A stretch of DNA of 64,000 nt, taken from Eubacteriales bacterium. GTDB taxonomy: Bacteria; Bacillota; Clostridia; Lachnospirales; Lachnospiraceae. The position numbers and the translations under genes were made by a program. Each line of letters begins with the position of its first letter. Position 1 is the stretch's first letter. Of the stretch, positions 7,842 to 18,612 are shown piece by piece. A model generated the notes under the pieces. That model saw only the letters and a list, made by a program, of their open reading frames with translations. It had not been told where the DNA came from and searched no databases. The stretch spans positions 66,712 to 130,711 of the forward strand of contig JAUNHA010000001.1 of the NCBI GenBank assembly GCA_030524135.1, in the 5' to 3' direction.

Positions 7842-7870
7842 TGGAAGTTATCACTGTAATATGCTATAAT
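7842..7870 (+). promoter_or_regulatory. Probable extended -10 promoter for the opp operon
   Basis: TGC-TATAAT at 7863-7870 with a weak -35 (TGGAAG) 17 bases upstream. A GTGCGG/CCGCAC hairpin lies in the untranslated leader before oppB, with no T-run after it. Confidence 0.45.
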
Positions 7871-8009
7871 ATTAAAATCTCTTTTGTTTGTGCGGAGGGA
7901 TTTTTTGGTATCTGCCGCACCGGCTGTTATCAAGTCTTAAGAAGCATATTCGATGATCTGACAGATTCTTATGTTTAAGACGCTATAAAGTATCAATTTA
8001 GGAGGAAAT

Positions 8010-8927
8010 ATGGGAAAGTACATTACAAAGCGAATCTTTCTTGCGCTTATTACGGCCTTTGTCGTTGCGACAGCAACCTTTTTCGTTATGAATCTGGTTC
8101 CCGGCGGACCGTTCTTGAGCGAAAAAGCAGTTACGCCCGCGGCGCAGAAGGCGCTGGAGGCAAAGTTCGGGCTTGATAAGCCGCTTTCGGAACAGTATAC
8201 GACTTATCTGAATGATCTGCTTCACGGCGATCTCGGCGTTTCGCTTAAAAAGCGCGGACGTACCGTCAACCAGATCATTGCGACAAAGTTCCCCGTATCG
8301 GCGCGCCTCGGCGGTATGGCGATTCTGCTCGCGTTCTGTGTAGGCGTTCCGCTCGGCTCTTATGCGGCGTTTCACCGCGGAAAGCTCGTGGACAATATCA
8401 TTATTCTGTTTACGACGGCGGGAATTGCCGTCCCGAGCTTCCTTTCGGCTACGCTCCTTATGTATGTGCTCTCCGCGAAGCTTTCACTGCTTCCGTCGAA
8501 AGGACTGGACAGCCCTGCCTGCTATATTATGCCGATCATGGCGCTGGCGCTTTATCCGAGTTCCTATATCGCGCGTCTGATGCGGTCTTCGATGCTTGAC
8601 GTCATGGGGCAGGACTATATGCGTACGGCGCGGGCGAAGGGCGTTTCGCAGACGGTATCCATTTTCAAGCATGCGCTGAGAAATGCGATCCTTCCTGTAG
8701 TAACCTATCTGGGACCGCTTATGGCACAGCTTATGACAGGATCCTTTATTGTAGAGAAGATCTTCACGATCCCGGGTCTTGGATTTGAGTTTGTCGGCTC
8801 GATCACCTCGAGAGATTATCCGCTGATCATGGGAACGACCATTTTCCTTGCGGTATTCCTGATCACGATGAATGTTATTGTCGATATTCTTTATGCGGTC
8901 ATTGACCCGCGTATCAAGCTGAAATAA
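8010..8927 (+). CDS. oppB: Oligopeptide/dipeptide ABC transporter permease (OppB/DppB type)
   Basis: First permease of a peptide ABC importer, 305 residues. It begins GKYITKRIFLALITAFVVAT, the usual N-terminal helix of OppB/DppB, and has the family's MNLVPGGPF segment after it. About six transmembrane helices are visible, and the EAA-type loop that contacts the ATPase reads DYMRTARAKGVSQTVSIFKHALRNAI. AGGAGG precedes the ATG. It opens a five-gene operon oppB-C-D-F-A. For a Stickland fermenter such an importer would provide peptides as a source of glycine and other amino acids. Confidence 0.93.
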   Translation: MGKYITKRIFLALITAFVVATATFFVMNLVPGGPFLSEKAVTPAAQKALEAKFGLDKPLSEQYTTYLNDLLHGDLGVSLKKRGRTVNQIIATKFPVSARLGGMAILLAFCVGVPLGSYAAFHRGKLVDNIIILFTTAGIAVPSFLSATLLMYVLSAKLSLLPSKGLDSPACYIMPIMALALYPSSYIARLMRSSMLDVMGQDYMRTARAKGVSQTVSIFKHALRNAILPVVTYLGPLMAQLMTGSFIVEKIFTIPGLGFEFVGSITSRDYPLIMGTTIFLAVFLITMNVIVDILYAVIDPRIKLK

Positions 8928-8939
8928 GGAGGAGCAGAT

Positions 8940-9995
8940 ATGGAAGAATTAAAAACAACACATAACCCGCTCTCATTTCAGCTGAACACGGATGATTTTA
9001 TGCCGGCGTCAGCAGAAGAGAAGCTGAGCGTGGTAAAAGAGAGGGAATCTGTCAGCTTCTGGAAGGACGGCGTCAGACGTTTTCGCAGAAACAAGATCGC
9101 CATGGGCGCACTGATCGTTGTGCTGCTCATCATGGTGCTCGCATTTATCGTACCGCATTTCTATCCCTACAGCTATGAAGCGCAGACAAAGGGCTCCGAG
9201 CGTCTGGCCCCGATGGAGTACTCCGCTTCCGAGCTTGAGCGCATCGCAAATGGAGAGAGCGTGTTCCCGCATATTCTCGGAACGGATCAGAACGGCAGAG
9301 ACTATGCGATCCGCGTTCTCATGGGAGCAAGAGTATCGCTTACGGTAGGACTTGTGGCTTCGGCGCTCATTCTGCTGATCGGCGCGACCTACGGTGCGAT
9401 CGCGGGATATTTTGGCGGAAAGCTTGATCTTGTCATGATGCGTGTCGTCGATATTCTGTATTCCGTGCCGGACGTTCTGATCATTATTCTGCTTGCTTCG
9501 ACGCTGAAATATCCTCTGCAGAATCTTGCGACGCTTCCGGGATTTTCCTGGATCTCCGTCATTGGTCCGAATATGATCTCCATGTTCCTGGTATTCGGCC
9601 TTCTGTACTGGGTGGGTATGGCGCGTATTGTTCGCAGCCAGATCATGATTCTGAAACAGTCCGAATATGTGACGGCAGCGCGTGCGCTCGGCGCAAAGAA
9701 CGGCCGCATTATCAAGCGCCACCTTCTTACAAACTGTATCGGCACGCTGATCGTTACAACGACGCTTCAGATTCCGTCCTCGATTTTCACAGAGTCGTTT
9801 CTGAGCTTTCTCGGTCTTGGCGTACAGGCGCCGATGCCGTCTCTCGGAAGCCTTGCGTCAAGTGCGCTCAATGGCATGCAGTCCTATCCTTACAGACTGT
9901 TTGCGCCGGCATTTATGATCTTTATTATCATTCTGAGCTTCAACCTTCTCGGAGACGGTCTCCGTGACGCGTTTGATCCGAAGCTGAAAAATTAA
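8940..9995 (+). CDS. oppC: Oligopeptide/dipeptide ABC transporter permease (OppC/DppC type)
   Basis: Second permease, 351 residues, longer at the N-terminus than DppC and so closer to OppC. A cytoplasmic segment of about 45 residues ending in FRRNKIAMGAL leads into TM1. The periplasmic part contains LGTDQNGRDYAIRVLMGARVSL, the signature of this family, and the EAA loop reads EYVTAARALGAKNGRIIKRHLL. It starts 12 bases after oppB behind an AAGGAGGAG site. Confidence 0.93.
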   Translation: MEELKTTHNPLSFQLNTDDFMPASAEEKLSVVKERESVSFWKDGVRRFRRNKIAMGALIVVLLIMVLAFIVPHFYPYSYEAQTKGSERLAPMEYSASELERIANGESVFPHILGTDQNGRDYAIRVLMGARVSLTVGLVASALILLIGATYGAIAGYFGGKLDLVMMRVVDILYSVPDVLIIILLASTLKYPLQNLATLPGFSWISVIGPNMISMFLVFGLLYWVGMARIVRSQIMILKQSEYVTAARALGAKNGRIIKRHLLTNCIGTLIVTTTLQIPSSIFTESFLSFLGLGVQAPMPSLGSLASSALNGMQSYPYRLFAPAFMIFIIILSFNLLGDGLRDAFDPKLKN

Positions 9996-10010
9996 GGAGG
10001 GAGAAGAGCC

Positions 10011-11012
10011 ATGACAGATAAAATACTTGTCGAAATCAAAAATGAGCGCCTTTCCTTCTTTACGCCGGCGGGCGAGGTGAAGGCGCTGAATGATGTTTCC
10101 ATCCGCATGCACGAAGGCGAGGTTCTCGGTATTGTAGGTGAATCGGGCTCCGGAAAGTCTGTAACCGCCTACAGCATTATGGGACTTACCGCATATCCGG
10201 GAAAGCTCATCGGCGGAACGATCGAATTTAACGGACACAGAATTGACCAGATGTCCGAAAAGGAACTCCGGAAGATCCGCGGTTCAGAGGTCAGCATTAT
10301 TTTCCAGGATCCCATGACTTCCCTGAATCCGGTGTGGACGATCGGCAACCAGATCGAAGAAGTGATCCGCCTTCACACAAAGAAGACGAAGCAGGAAGCG
10401 CACGAAAGAGCAAAGGAGCTTCTGATGCTCGTAGGAATCAATGAGCCGGAAAAACGCCTCAGACAGTATCCGCATGAGCTTTCCGGCGGTATGCGCCAGA
10501 GAGTTATGATCGCGATCGCGCTTGCGTGCGAACCGAAGCTTCTGATCGCGGACGAGCCGACCACGGCGCTTGACGTTACCATTCAGGCGCAGATCCTTGA
10601 ACTGATGATGCAGCTTAAGGAAAAACTCGGTATGGGTATCCTCATGATCACGCATGATCTGGGCGTTGTGGCGAGCATGTGTGACCACATTGCTGTTATG
10701 TATGCCGGAAAGGTGATCGAATACGGCACCGCAGATGATATTTTCTATGATCCGCATCATGAGTACACAAAGGGACTGCTTAAGTCTATTCCGAAGCTTC
10801 ATGAGCGCGACTACCAGCGTCTTGTTCCGATCGAGGGACAGCCTGTGGACATGCTGAACCCGCCGAAGGGCTGCCCGTTTGCAAACCGCTGCGAGAGCTG
10901 CATGAAGGTCTGCCTTGAGCATATGCCGCCGTATACGGATATCACGGATAAGCATTACAGCGCATGCTGGCTCATTCAGAAGGCTGAATTTGAAAAGGGG
11001 GAGCGTGCATAA
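10011..11012 (+). CDS. oppD: Oligopeptide ABC transporter ATP-binding protein (OppD type)
   Basis: ATPase of 333 residues. Walker A is GESGSGKS, the ABC signature LSGGMRQRVMIAIAL, and Walker B LLIADEPTTALD. The C-terminal oligopeptide-transporter domain has the Cys-rich segment GCPFANRCESCMKVC found in OppD/DppD proteins, some of which carry an Fe-S cluster there. Its TAA shares the A with the ATG of the next gene, which implies translational coupling with OppF. The two ATPases work as a heterodimer. Confidence 0.94.
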   Translation: MTDKILVEIKNERLSFFTPAGEVKALNDVSIRMHEGEVLGIVGESGSGKSVTAYSIMGLTAYPGKLIGGTIEFNGHRIDQMSEKELRKIRGSEVSIIFQDPMTSLNPVWTIGNQIEEVIRLHTKKTKQEAHERAKELLMLVGINEPEKRLRQYPHELSGGMRQRVMIAIALACEPKLLIADEPTTALDVTIQAQILELMMQLKEKLGMGILMITHDLGVVASMCDHIAVMYAGKVIEYGTADDIFYDPHHEYTKGLLKSIPKLHERDYQRLVPIEGQPVDMLNPPKGCPFANRCESCMKVCLEHMPPYTDITDKHYSACWLIQKAEFEKGERA

Positions 11013-11992
11013 TGGAAGAGAAAATCTTGGTACAGGTAGACCATTTAAAGCAATACTTCCCGGCAGGCGGAAAGAAGGTTGTTAAGGCAGTTGATGATGT
11101 CAGCCTGGCGATCAAAAAGGGCGAAACGCTTGGGCTTGTAGGAGAGTCAGGCTGCGGAAAGACAACGACCGGCAGAAGCCTTCTGCGTCTTGTGGAGCCG
11201 ACAAGCGGAAAGATCGTCTATGACGGAGAAACGATCTTCGATTCGGAAAACAATATCAAAAAGGATATGGTGGAATACCGTAGAAGAATGCAGATCGTGT
11301 TCCAGGATCCGTATGCGTCTCTGGATCCGCGTATGACGGTAGGCGATATCATCGGCGAGGGCATCGATATCCACAGGCTCTGCGGCAGCGCTCAGGAGAG
11401 AAGAGACCGCATCCTTTCCCTGCTTAAGACGGTAGGACTTAACTCGGAGCAGGCGAACCGCTATCCGCATGAGTTTTCCGGCGGTCAGAGACAGCGTGTC
11501 GGCATTGCCCGCGCGCTTGCGGTCGATCCGGAATTTATCGTGTGCGATGAGCCGGTATCAGCGCTCGATGTGTCCATTCAGGCCCAGGTGGTCAATATGT
11601 TTGAAGACCTGCAGCAGAAGCTTGGTCTGACTTATCTTTTTATCGCGCATGATCTTTCGATCGTCAATCATATTTCTGACAGGATCGGCGTTATGTATCT
11701 CGGACGCATGGTGGAGCTTGCACCTTCGGATGAGCTGATATTCCACAGCGTGCATCCGTATACGAAATCCCTTATTTCCGCGATCCCGATCGCGGATCCG
11801 AAGACGGCGCGCCAGTCAAAGCGCATTGTGCTTTCGGGAGAGGTTCCGTCTCCGGTCAATCCTCCTTCAGGCTGCCATTTCCGTACACGCTGCCCGTATG
11901 CAACGGCGGAGTGCGCTGAACGCGAGCCGGAGTGGAGAGAGGTTTCCAAAGGACATTTTGCTGCATGTCACAACCTTGAAAAAATTAATTAA
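11012..11992 (+). CDS. oppF: Oligopeptide ABC transporter ATP-binding protein (OppF type)
   Basis: Second ATPase of the importer, 326 residues. Walker A is GESGCGKTT, the signature is FSGGQRQRVGIARAL, and Walker B is FIVCDEPVSALDVSIQAQ. The C-terminal Cys motif GCHFRTRCPYATAEC matches OppF/DppF proteins. It overlaps oppD by one base (TAATG). The binding-protein gene follows after 120 bases that contain a small GCACC/GGTGC hairpin. Confidence 0.94.
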   Translation: MEEKILVQVDHLKQYFPAGGKKVVKAVDDVSLAIKKGETLGLVGESGCGKTTTGRSLLRLVEPTSGKIVYDGETIFDSENNIKKDMVEYRRRMQIVFQDPYASLDPRMTVGDIIGEGIDIHRLCGSAQERRDRILSLLKTVGLNSEQANRYPHEFSGGQRQRVGIARALAVDPEFIVCDEPVSALDVSIQAQVVNMFEDLQQKLGLTYLFIAHDLSIVNHISDRIGVMYLGRMVELAPSDELIFHSVHPYTKSLISAIPIADPKTARQSKRIVLSGEVPSPVNPPSGCHFRTRCPYATAECAEREPEWREVSKGHFAACHNLEKIN

Positions 11993-12112
11993 GGCTTTAC
12001 CTTTACAGTTTCTTGTGATAAAGTGATACAATATGATGAGACCGATATATATCGGGATTGTCATGTGTCAAGGTATAAAATGCACCGATTACGGTGCGGG
12101 AAGGAAAGGTTT

Positions 12113-13798
<1,686 letters not shown>

Positions 13799-13845
13799 AG
13801 CGAATATAAGGGCAGTCATCAGTGACCTGCTCTTGGCTATAGAGA

Positions 13846-13880
13846 GAACTCCCGGTCTGAAAGTGCCGGGAGTTCTTTTC
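13846..13880 (+). terminator. Terminator of the opp operon
   Basis: GAACTCCCGG pairs with CCGGGAGTTC across a ten-base loop, followed by TTTT. Confidence 0.9.
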
Positions 13881-13908
13881 CATCTTTCAGATAAAGTAAA
13901 AAAAGTAC

Positions 13909-13937
13909 TTGCATAACCGCATGTTTTAAGGTATAAT
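13909..13937 (+). promoter_or_regulatory. Promoter for tRNA-Thr
   Basis: TTGCAT, 17 bases, TATAAT, ending 21 bases before the tRNA. Confidence 0.75.
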
Positions 13938-13958
13938 ATATGAGTTCGTTAAGAACAA

Positions 13959-14031
13959 GCCGACGTAGTTCAGCTGGTAGAGCAATTGATTCGTAATCAA
14001 TAGGTCGCGGGTTCAAGTCCCGCCGTCGGCC
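13959..14031 (+). tRNA. tRNA-Thr (CGT)
   Basis: Acceptor GCCGACG pairs with CGTCGGC. Anticodon stem ATTGA/TCAAT encloses loop TTCGTAA with anticodon CGT. T arm GCGGG TTCAAGT CCCGC. Length 73; the discriminator reads C, CCA not encoded. Confidence 0.92.
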
Positions 14032-14039
14032 CTGATGAA

Positions 14040-14065
14040 GAGCAGGAGATGGTCCTGCTCTTTTT
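14040..14065 (+). terminator. Terminator after tRNA-Thr
   Basis: GAGCAGGA pairs with TCCTGCTC across five bases, followed by five T. Confidence 0.9.
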
Positions 14066-14157
14066 GTTTTGTGCGTTTTGTAAACCTGTAATAATTTCGT
14101 TTTCCTTCAGAAATAACACGGTAACTTTGTTTAAAACTGCTAAAAGCCTTTAAAAGC

Positions 14158-14186
14158 TTGCACTTTAATATACAAAATGTTACAAT
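14158..14186 (+). promoter_or_regulatory. Promoter for the two-component operon
   Basis: TTGCAC, 17 bases, TACAAT. Transcription would start near 14193, which places in-frame start codons before 14190 outside the message and supports the ATG at 14222. Confidence 0.6.
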
Positions 14187-14221
14187 CAAGACAACAAATA
14201 GGGAAACGGAGGTTTTGGGTT

Positions 14222-15502
14222 ATGAAAAAGCAAATGGACAAGGAACGTTTTTACGGAGCAGTCCTGTTATACAGTCTGATCATTACGGCATTTGCACAGT
14301 TTCGTCTGGACATTCTGGTGCAGTACTTTATGGTATCCCTTGGAATTGTGCTGATTCCTCTTTTTTACATGATGATCGATGACTTTCCGCTCATGCCGGT
14401 AGCGATCGTATCCGGCGTCCTCGTTTCCGTATCGCGTCTTCTTACTGATCTCGCTGGCGGAGGCGGAGTGGGTGTCTTTGCAACGGCATATCTGCCGGAG
14501 GCGTTTTTCTACATCGCATATGCATTCCTTCTGGCGATGTACTGTGACGGAACAAAGCGCAGGCTTTCCAAGCCACAGGACATCATAGCGCTTACGTTTA
14601 TCGACTATGTTGCAAACATGCTCGAGCTCGTGCTGAGACAGGGCGTGCAGTCTTACACCTTTGAAAATCAGATGGGTATCGTTTTTGTCGGTTTCGTTCG
14701 TTCACTCCTTGTGTTTGCGGTGATCTGGATGCTTCGGTCCTATCGCGTCATGCTCATGAAGCATGAAGATGTCAAGATGTATCACAAGCTTCTTTTTACG
14801 ACGACAGAGCTGTCCGGAGAGACGATCTGGATGCGTGAAAATATGGACCTTGTAGAGACGACCATGAATGAAGCTTACCGCCTGTATGACGGCCTTAAGA
14901 AGAACGGAAGCGAAGAGGCGGCTCAGCAGGCGCTTGGTGTTGCTACCAAGGTGCATGAGATCAAGAAACAGTATCATGCGATCGTGAACTCGCTTGATAC
15001 CGTGCTTGAAAAGGATATGGCGGAAAAAGAGATGTATATCTCCGAGCTTGCGGGAATCCTTCTTAACAGGCTGAAGAAGACGGCAGATGAAAAGGGCGTC
15101 GGACTCAGCTTTAGGATCAGCTGTCCGGATGGACTTGCAACCGGGAAGTACTATTACATGATGTCCCTGCTTAATAACCTGTTTACAAACGCGCTGGAAG
15201 CCGCACGCGGCGACCACGAGCATATTGAGCTCAATGTTGCTCTTAATGATGGAAAATATATCTTTACGGTTTCAAATGACGGAAAACCGATTCCGAAGGA
15301 AGAACAGGACAGCATCTGGAATCCGGGATTTTCGACGAAGATCGATTATGGCAGCGGTGTTGTGGGAAGAGGACTTGGTCTTCTCGTGGCACGGGAGATC
15401 GTAGAGAAAGAATTTGACGGAATCATCGGGGTTCATTCCGGCGCGGAAAAAACATCATTTGTGTTTGAAATTCCTGTCGGAAAACTGGAGGTGAAAGAGT
15501 GA
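14222..15502 (+). CDS. Membrane sensor histidine kinase (GlnK/YcbA-like)
   Basis: Sensor kinase of 426 residues. The N-terminal 190 residues hold about six hydrophobic segments, followed by a helical region (residues 190-290) and a GHKL ATPase domain with N-box NNLFTNALEAARG, G1 box VSNDGKPI and G2 box GRGLGLLVAREIV. The layout and the partner gene resemble the glutamine-responsive GlnK-GlnL (YcbA-YcbB) pair of Bacillus. The ATG at 14222 follows a GGAGG site. Its end overlaps the regulator start as GTGA. The next transcription unit is an AGCS transporter, the same class of target that the Bacillus pair controls, so amino-acid sensing is likely but the ligand is inferred. Confidence 0.85.
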   Translation: MKKQMDKERFYGAVLLYSLIITAFAQFRLDILVQYFMVSLGIVLIPLFYMMIDDFPLMPVAIVSGVLVSVSRLLTDLAGGGGVGVFATAYLPEAFFYIAYAFLLAMYCDGTKRRLSKPQDIIALTFIDYVANMLELVLRQGVQSYTFENQMGIVFVGFVRSLLVFAVIWMLRSYRVMLMKHEDVKMYHKLLFTTTELSGETIWMRENMDLVETTMNEAYRLYDGLKKNGSEEAAQQALGVATKVHEIKKQYHAIVNSLDTVLEKDMAEKEMYISELAGILLNRLKKTADEKGVGLSFRISCPDGLATGKYYYMMSLLNNLFTNALEAARGDHEHIELNVALNDGKYIFTVSNDGKPIPKEEQDSIWNPGFSTKIDYGSGVVGRGLGLLVAREIVEKEFDGIIGVHSGAEKTSFVFEIPVGKLEVKE

Positions 15503-16380
15503 GAATTTACATTGTAGATGATGATAAAAATGTCTGTAGTATTCTGCGGCAGATCATCAACGACCGGAGATTGGGTGAAATCTGCGGAATTTCCAATAAC
15601 GGGCAGGACGCGCTTGAGGATGTTGTATCACTGAAGCCCGATATTGTACTTGCGGATCTCCTGATGCCGGAGCTTGACGGGATTTCCTTTGCGGAAAAGG
15701 CCAAAAAGCTCCTTCCGGACGTCTCCGTCATCATGCTTTCACAGGTCGATAATAAGGAGATGGTGTCCAAAGCCTATGAAAGCGGTGTGGAGTTTTATAT
15801 CCATAAGCCCGTCAATGCGATCGAAATCGAAAATGTGCTTCGCAATATTGAGGCGAGCAAGGCGATGAAACGCATTATTGCAAAAGCACAGGACCTCTTT
15901 ACGGAACCGTCTGTGCTATGCAGAGAGACAGGGGTAGAGGAAGAGACGCTTCGTATGCGCAAGATACCGCAGAACAGCGGTAAGGCTTACATGCAGCGCC
16001 TGAGAGGCATTCTGCAGGGAATTGGTATCAGCTCCGAATCAGGCAGCCGCGATATTATTGCTATCGTGGAATACCTCATGGAAAATGATATGGACATTAC
16101 GGAGACTACGCTGAATGAGCTGTGCGGACGGCTTGGCCAGAATCCCAAGTCAGTCGAACAGCGTATTCGCAGAGCGGCCTTTGCAGGCATGGTAAACCTT
16201 GCAAATAAAGGTCTTGAAGATTATGCGGATCCTGTATTCAATGAGTATTCCGGAAGGCTGTATAACTTTGAACAGATCAGACGGGAGATGAATTACATCC
16301 GCGGAAAGAGTGAAAAGCACGGAAACGTCCGTATACGTAATTTTATCAATGGGCTGCTCGCCTACTGCAGAGAAATCTGA
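15499..16380 (+). CDS. Response regulator with YcbB/GlnL-type output domain
   Basis: Response regulator of 293 residues with a GTG start overlapping the kinase stop by four bases. The receiver domain (residues 1-120) has the acidic pair in YIVDDDKNV, phospho-acceptor Asp in DIVLADLLMPELDG, and the conserved Lys in YIHKPV. The C-terminal part (from about 160: GKAYMQRLRGILQGIGI) is the DNA-binding domain found in the Bacillus glutamine regulator GlnL (YcbB), not an OmpR or NarL winged helix. It probably activates the symporter gene that starts 322 bases downstream. Confidence 0.88.
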   Translation: MRIYIVDDDKNVCSILRQIINDRRLGEICGISNNGQDALEDVVSLKPDIVLADLLMPELDGISFAEKAKKLLPDVSVIMLSQVDNKEMVSKAYESGVEFYIHKPVNAIEIENVLRNIEASKAMKRIIAKAQDLFTEPSVLCRETGVEEETLRMRKIPQNSGKAYMQRLRGILQGIGISSESGSRDIIAIVEYLMENDMDITETTLNELCGRLGQNPKSVEQRIRRAAFAGMVNLANKGLEDYADPVFNEYSGRLYNFEQIRREMNYIRGKSEKHGNVRIRNFINGLLAYCREI

Positions 16381-16419
16381 TGCGAAGCAATCAGAAAACG
16401 ATCCGGAATAATAGTTTAC

Positions 16420-16460
16420 AAACCCTTCGCCAGGTGACGCCTGACGGAGGGTTTCTTTTA
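16420..16460 (+). terminator. Terminator of two-component operon
   Basis: AAACCCT pairs with AGGGTTT, and inside it CAGG pairs with CCTG; the stem is followed by CTTTTA. It splits the regulators from the transporter gene. The remaining gap to 16702 holds an AT-rich upstream region and the transporter promoter. Confidence 0.75.
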
Positions 16461-16606
16461 CCCTGAAAACGAGCGTGATTCTTATTGCGGACCGCATAAT
16501 TCGGCAAATATAACAAAAAAACTGTTAAATAAAAGACGAAACCGATAACATTTGTGTGAATTATCAAATTATCTATGATAAAATCCTCAGAATTTATATA
16601 AAATGC

Positions 16607-16635
16607 GTGACAAAGTGAATAAAGCGTGCTATAGT
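16607..16635 (+). promoter_or_regulatory. Promoter for the AGCS symporter gene
   Basis: GTGACA, 17 bases, TATAGT with an upstream TG (extended -10). AT-rich sequence with the inverted-repeat-like ATTATCAAATTATCTATGAT at 16560-16579 precedes it and is a candidate site for the response regulator encoded upstream. Confidence 0.55.
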
Positions 16636-16702
16636 GGTGACATGGAGAAGTTGTTACAAAAACTACCATAATTCTACAGAACCAATAGAAGGGGGGAACT
16701 GT

Positions 16703-18154
16703 ATGGAACTTTTTAATGACATTCTGTTAAAGACAAATGACTTTTTAACAGGCTATGTACTTCTGATCGCCCTTGTGGGCGGCGGTATCTGGTTCTCGAT
16801 TCAGACCGGATTTGTTCAGGTCAGAGAATTTGGCCACGGATGGAAGCGCGTCTTTGGAGGGCTTTTCAAGAAGGATAAGTCCGGAAAGAGCGAAAAGGGT
16901 GGTATTTCATCCTTCCAGGCGCTTACGACCGCAATCGCGGCTCAGGTAGGTACCGGTAATCTTGCCGGTGCGGCTACTGCGATCGCAACAGGCGGACCTG
17001 GCGCGATCTTCTGGATGTGGGTATCCGCATTCTTCGGTATGGCGACGATCTTCTGCGAGGCTACGCTTGCTCAGGTATACAGAACGGTCGGAGCTGACGG
17101 AAAGTATACCGGCGGACCGGTTTACTACATCAGAGCTGCTTTCAAAGGCACCTTCGGTAAGGTCCTGGCAGGCTTCTTTGCCATCATGATCACTCTGGCG
17201 CTTGGTTTCTTCGGAAACGCAGTTCAGGCAAACTCGATCGCTGATGCATTCCACACGGCGTTCTTCCCGAACATGACAGGCGGCATCCAGTTCATGGGAC
17301 AGACCGTTTCCATGGATAAGATCATCGTAGGTATCCTTCTTGCAATCGTTGCATGGCTGATCTTCGGCGGCGGCATCAGCCGTATCGGCGCTGTAACCGA
17401 GAAGATCGTTCCGTTTATGGCATGCCTTTATCTGATCGGCGGACTGATCATTGTTATCCTCAACATCGGAAACGTTCCTTACATGCTCGCATCTATCATC
17501 CAGGGCGCATTCAATCCGCGTGCTGTATGCGGCGGCGCGTTTGGTGTGGCGATGAAGGAAGCGGTTAAGAAGGGTGTGGCAAGAGGTCTCTTCTCTAACG
17601 AAGCTGGTATGGGTTCTACGCCGAATGCACATGCACAGGCGAACGTTGACCATCCGGTTCAGCAGGGTCAGGTTGCAATCGTCTCCGTATTTATCGATAC
17701 CTTCCTCGTTCTGAATATGACAGCATTCGTTATTATTGGTACTAAGATGCTTGAGCCGACTTCTGCAGCTTATGCAGATGGATCCATTGCAATGGGTATT
17801 ACGCTTACACAGCTTGCTTTTGACAGCGTATACGGACACGCAGGAAATATCTTCATCGCGATCTGCATGCTGTTCTTCGCATTCTCAACGATCCTTGGAT
17901 GGTATTTCTTCGGTGAGACAAATGTGAAGTATCTCTTTGGACCGAAGGCGGTTAAGCCTTACATCATCATCGTGTGCCTCTTCATTATCCTTGGCTCCCT
18001 GATGAAGGTTGAGACGATCTGGAACATGTCCGACTGCTTCAACTCCCTGATGGTTGTTCCGAACATTATCGGCGTATTTGCTCTTACCGGTATTGTTAAG
18101 AAGACCTACAAGGATTATAAGGAGAATTTCCTTCCGAATCATCCGCAGGAATAA
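16703..18154 (+). CDS. Alanine/glycine:cation symporter (AGCS family)
   Basis: Na+ or H+ coupled amino-acid carrier of 483 residues with about eleven transmembrane segments. Family signatures include SSFQALTTAIAAQVGTGNLA (the TM2-3 region) and GLFSNEAGMGSTPNAHA. It resembles AlsT/GlnT proteins that import alanine, glycine or glutamine. The ATG at 16703 follows GAAGGGGGG. It has its own promoter just after a GlnK/GlnL-like pair and ends in a very strong terminator. In this organism glycine import would feed the glycine reductase encoded at 22-30 kb. Confidence 0.93.
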   Translation: MELFNDILLKTNDFLTGYVLLIALVGGGIWFSIQTGFVQVREFGHGWKRVFGGLFKKDKSGKSEKGGISSFQALTTAIAAQVGTGNLAGAATAIATGGPGAIFWMWVSAFFGMATIFCEATLAQVYRTVGADGKYTGGPVYYIRAAFKGTFGKVLAGFFAIMITLALGFFGNAVQANSIADAFHTAFFPNMTGGIQFMGQTVSMDKIIVGILLAIVAWLIFGGGISRIGAVTEKIVPFMACLYLIGGLIIVILNIGNVPYMLASIIQGAFNPRAVCGGAFGVAMKEAVKKGVARGLFSNEAGMGSTPNAHAQANVDHPVQQGQVAIVSVFIDTFLVLNMTAFVIIGTKMLEPTSAAYADGSIAMGITLTQLAFDSVYGHAGNIFIAICMLFFAFSTILGWYFFGETNVKYLFGPKAVKPYIIIVCLFIILGSLMKVETIWNMSDCFNSLMVVPNIIGVFALTGIVKKTYKDYKENFLPNHPQE

Positions 18155-18256
18155 GACTGCTGCAGAGTGTAGATTTTAAAGCTAAGATTTGAAACTTAAT
18201 ATGGAACTGTAAATTAAAATCGCAGTTACGATATCGTGCAGACGATAAATTGAATA

Positions 18257-18317
18257 CCGGCCCCGGAAAAAGAAACCAGCTTCTCCTGATCGCTTTTCCG
18301 GGGCCGGTGGTTTTTTT
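18257..18317 (+). terminator. Strong terminator after AGCS gene
   Basis: A perfect 14-bp stem (CCGGCCCCGGAAAA with TTTTCCGGGGCCGG) across 23 bases, then TGG and seven T. Confidence 0.92.
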
Positions 18318-18357
18318 AATAAAGAAGTGCTTTATAGCCTGTTGTTTTCTCCCCAGA

Positions 18358-18546
18358 TACACAGTTGGTCAAGTCCTGATGGTTGCCGCTTACAACGAGG
18401 ATGGAAGTGTAAATGTCATGAATGCCGCATGGGGAACGATGCAGGAGCGGGGGACTGTGGTGCTTAATCTGACAGAAACTGCACCGGTTATTAATGAATT
18501 CCCTCTATGTCTCGAAGGATGGTTTAAAGCTAAAGAAGTAAGTTAA
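18358..18546 (+). pseudogene. Remnant of a flavin reductase/flavoredoxin-like gene
   Basis: The frame reads VGQVLMVAAYNEDGSVNVMNAAWG, the N-terminal part of flavoredoxin-type flavin reductases, then jumps after about 20 residues to APVINEFPLCLEGWF, which in such proteins normally lies some 70-80 residues further on. It then stops at codon 62. No start codon with a ribosome site lies in front, since the frame runs back into the terminator at 18257-18317. The likely history is a gene with its middle and end deleted. The rest of the gap 18155-18612 holds only that terminator. Confidence 0.6.
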
Positions 18547-18612
18547 ATAAAAACTCCGAAAAAAGAGCCGGCCCGGTGCCGACTCTTTTTACGGTTAAAT
18601 GAATATTATTTT

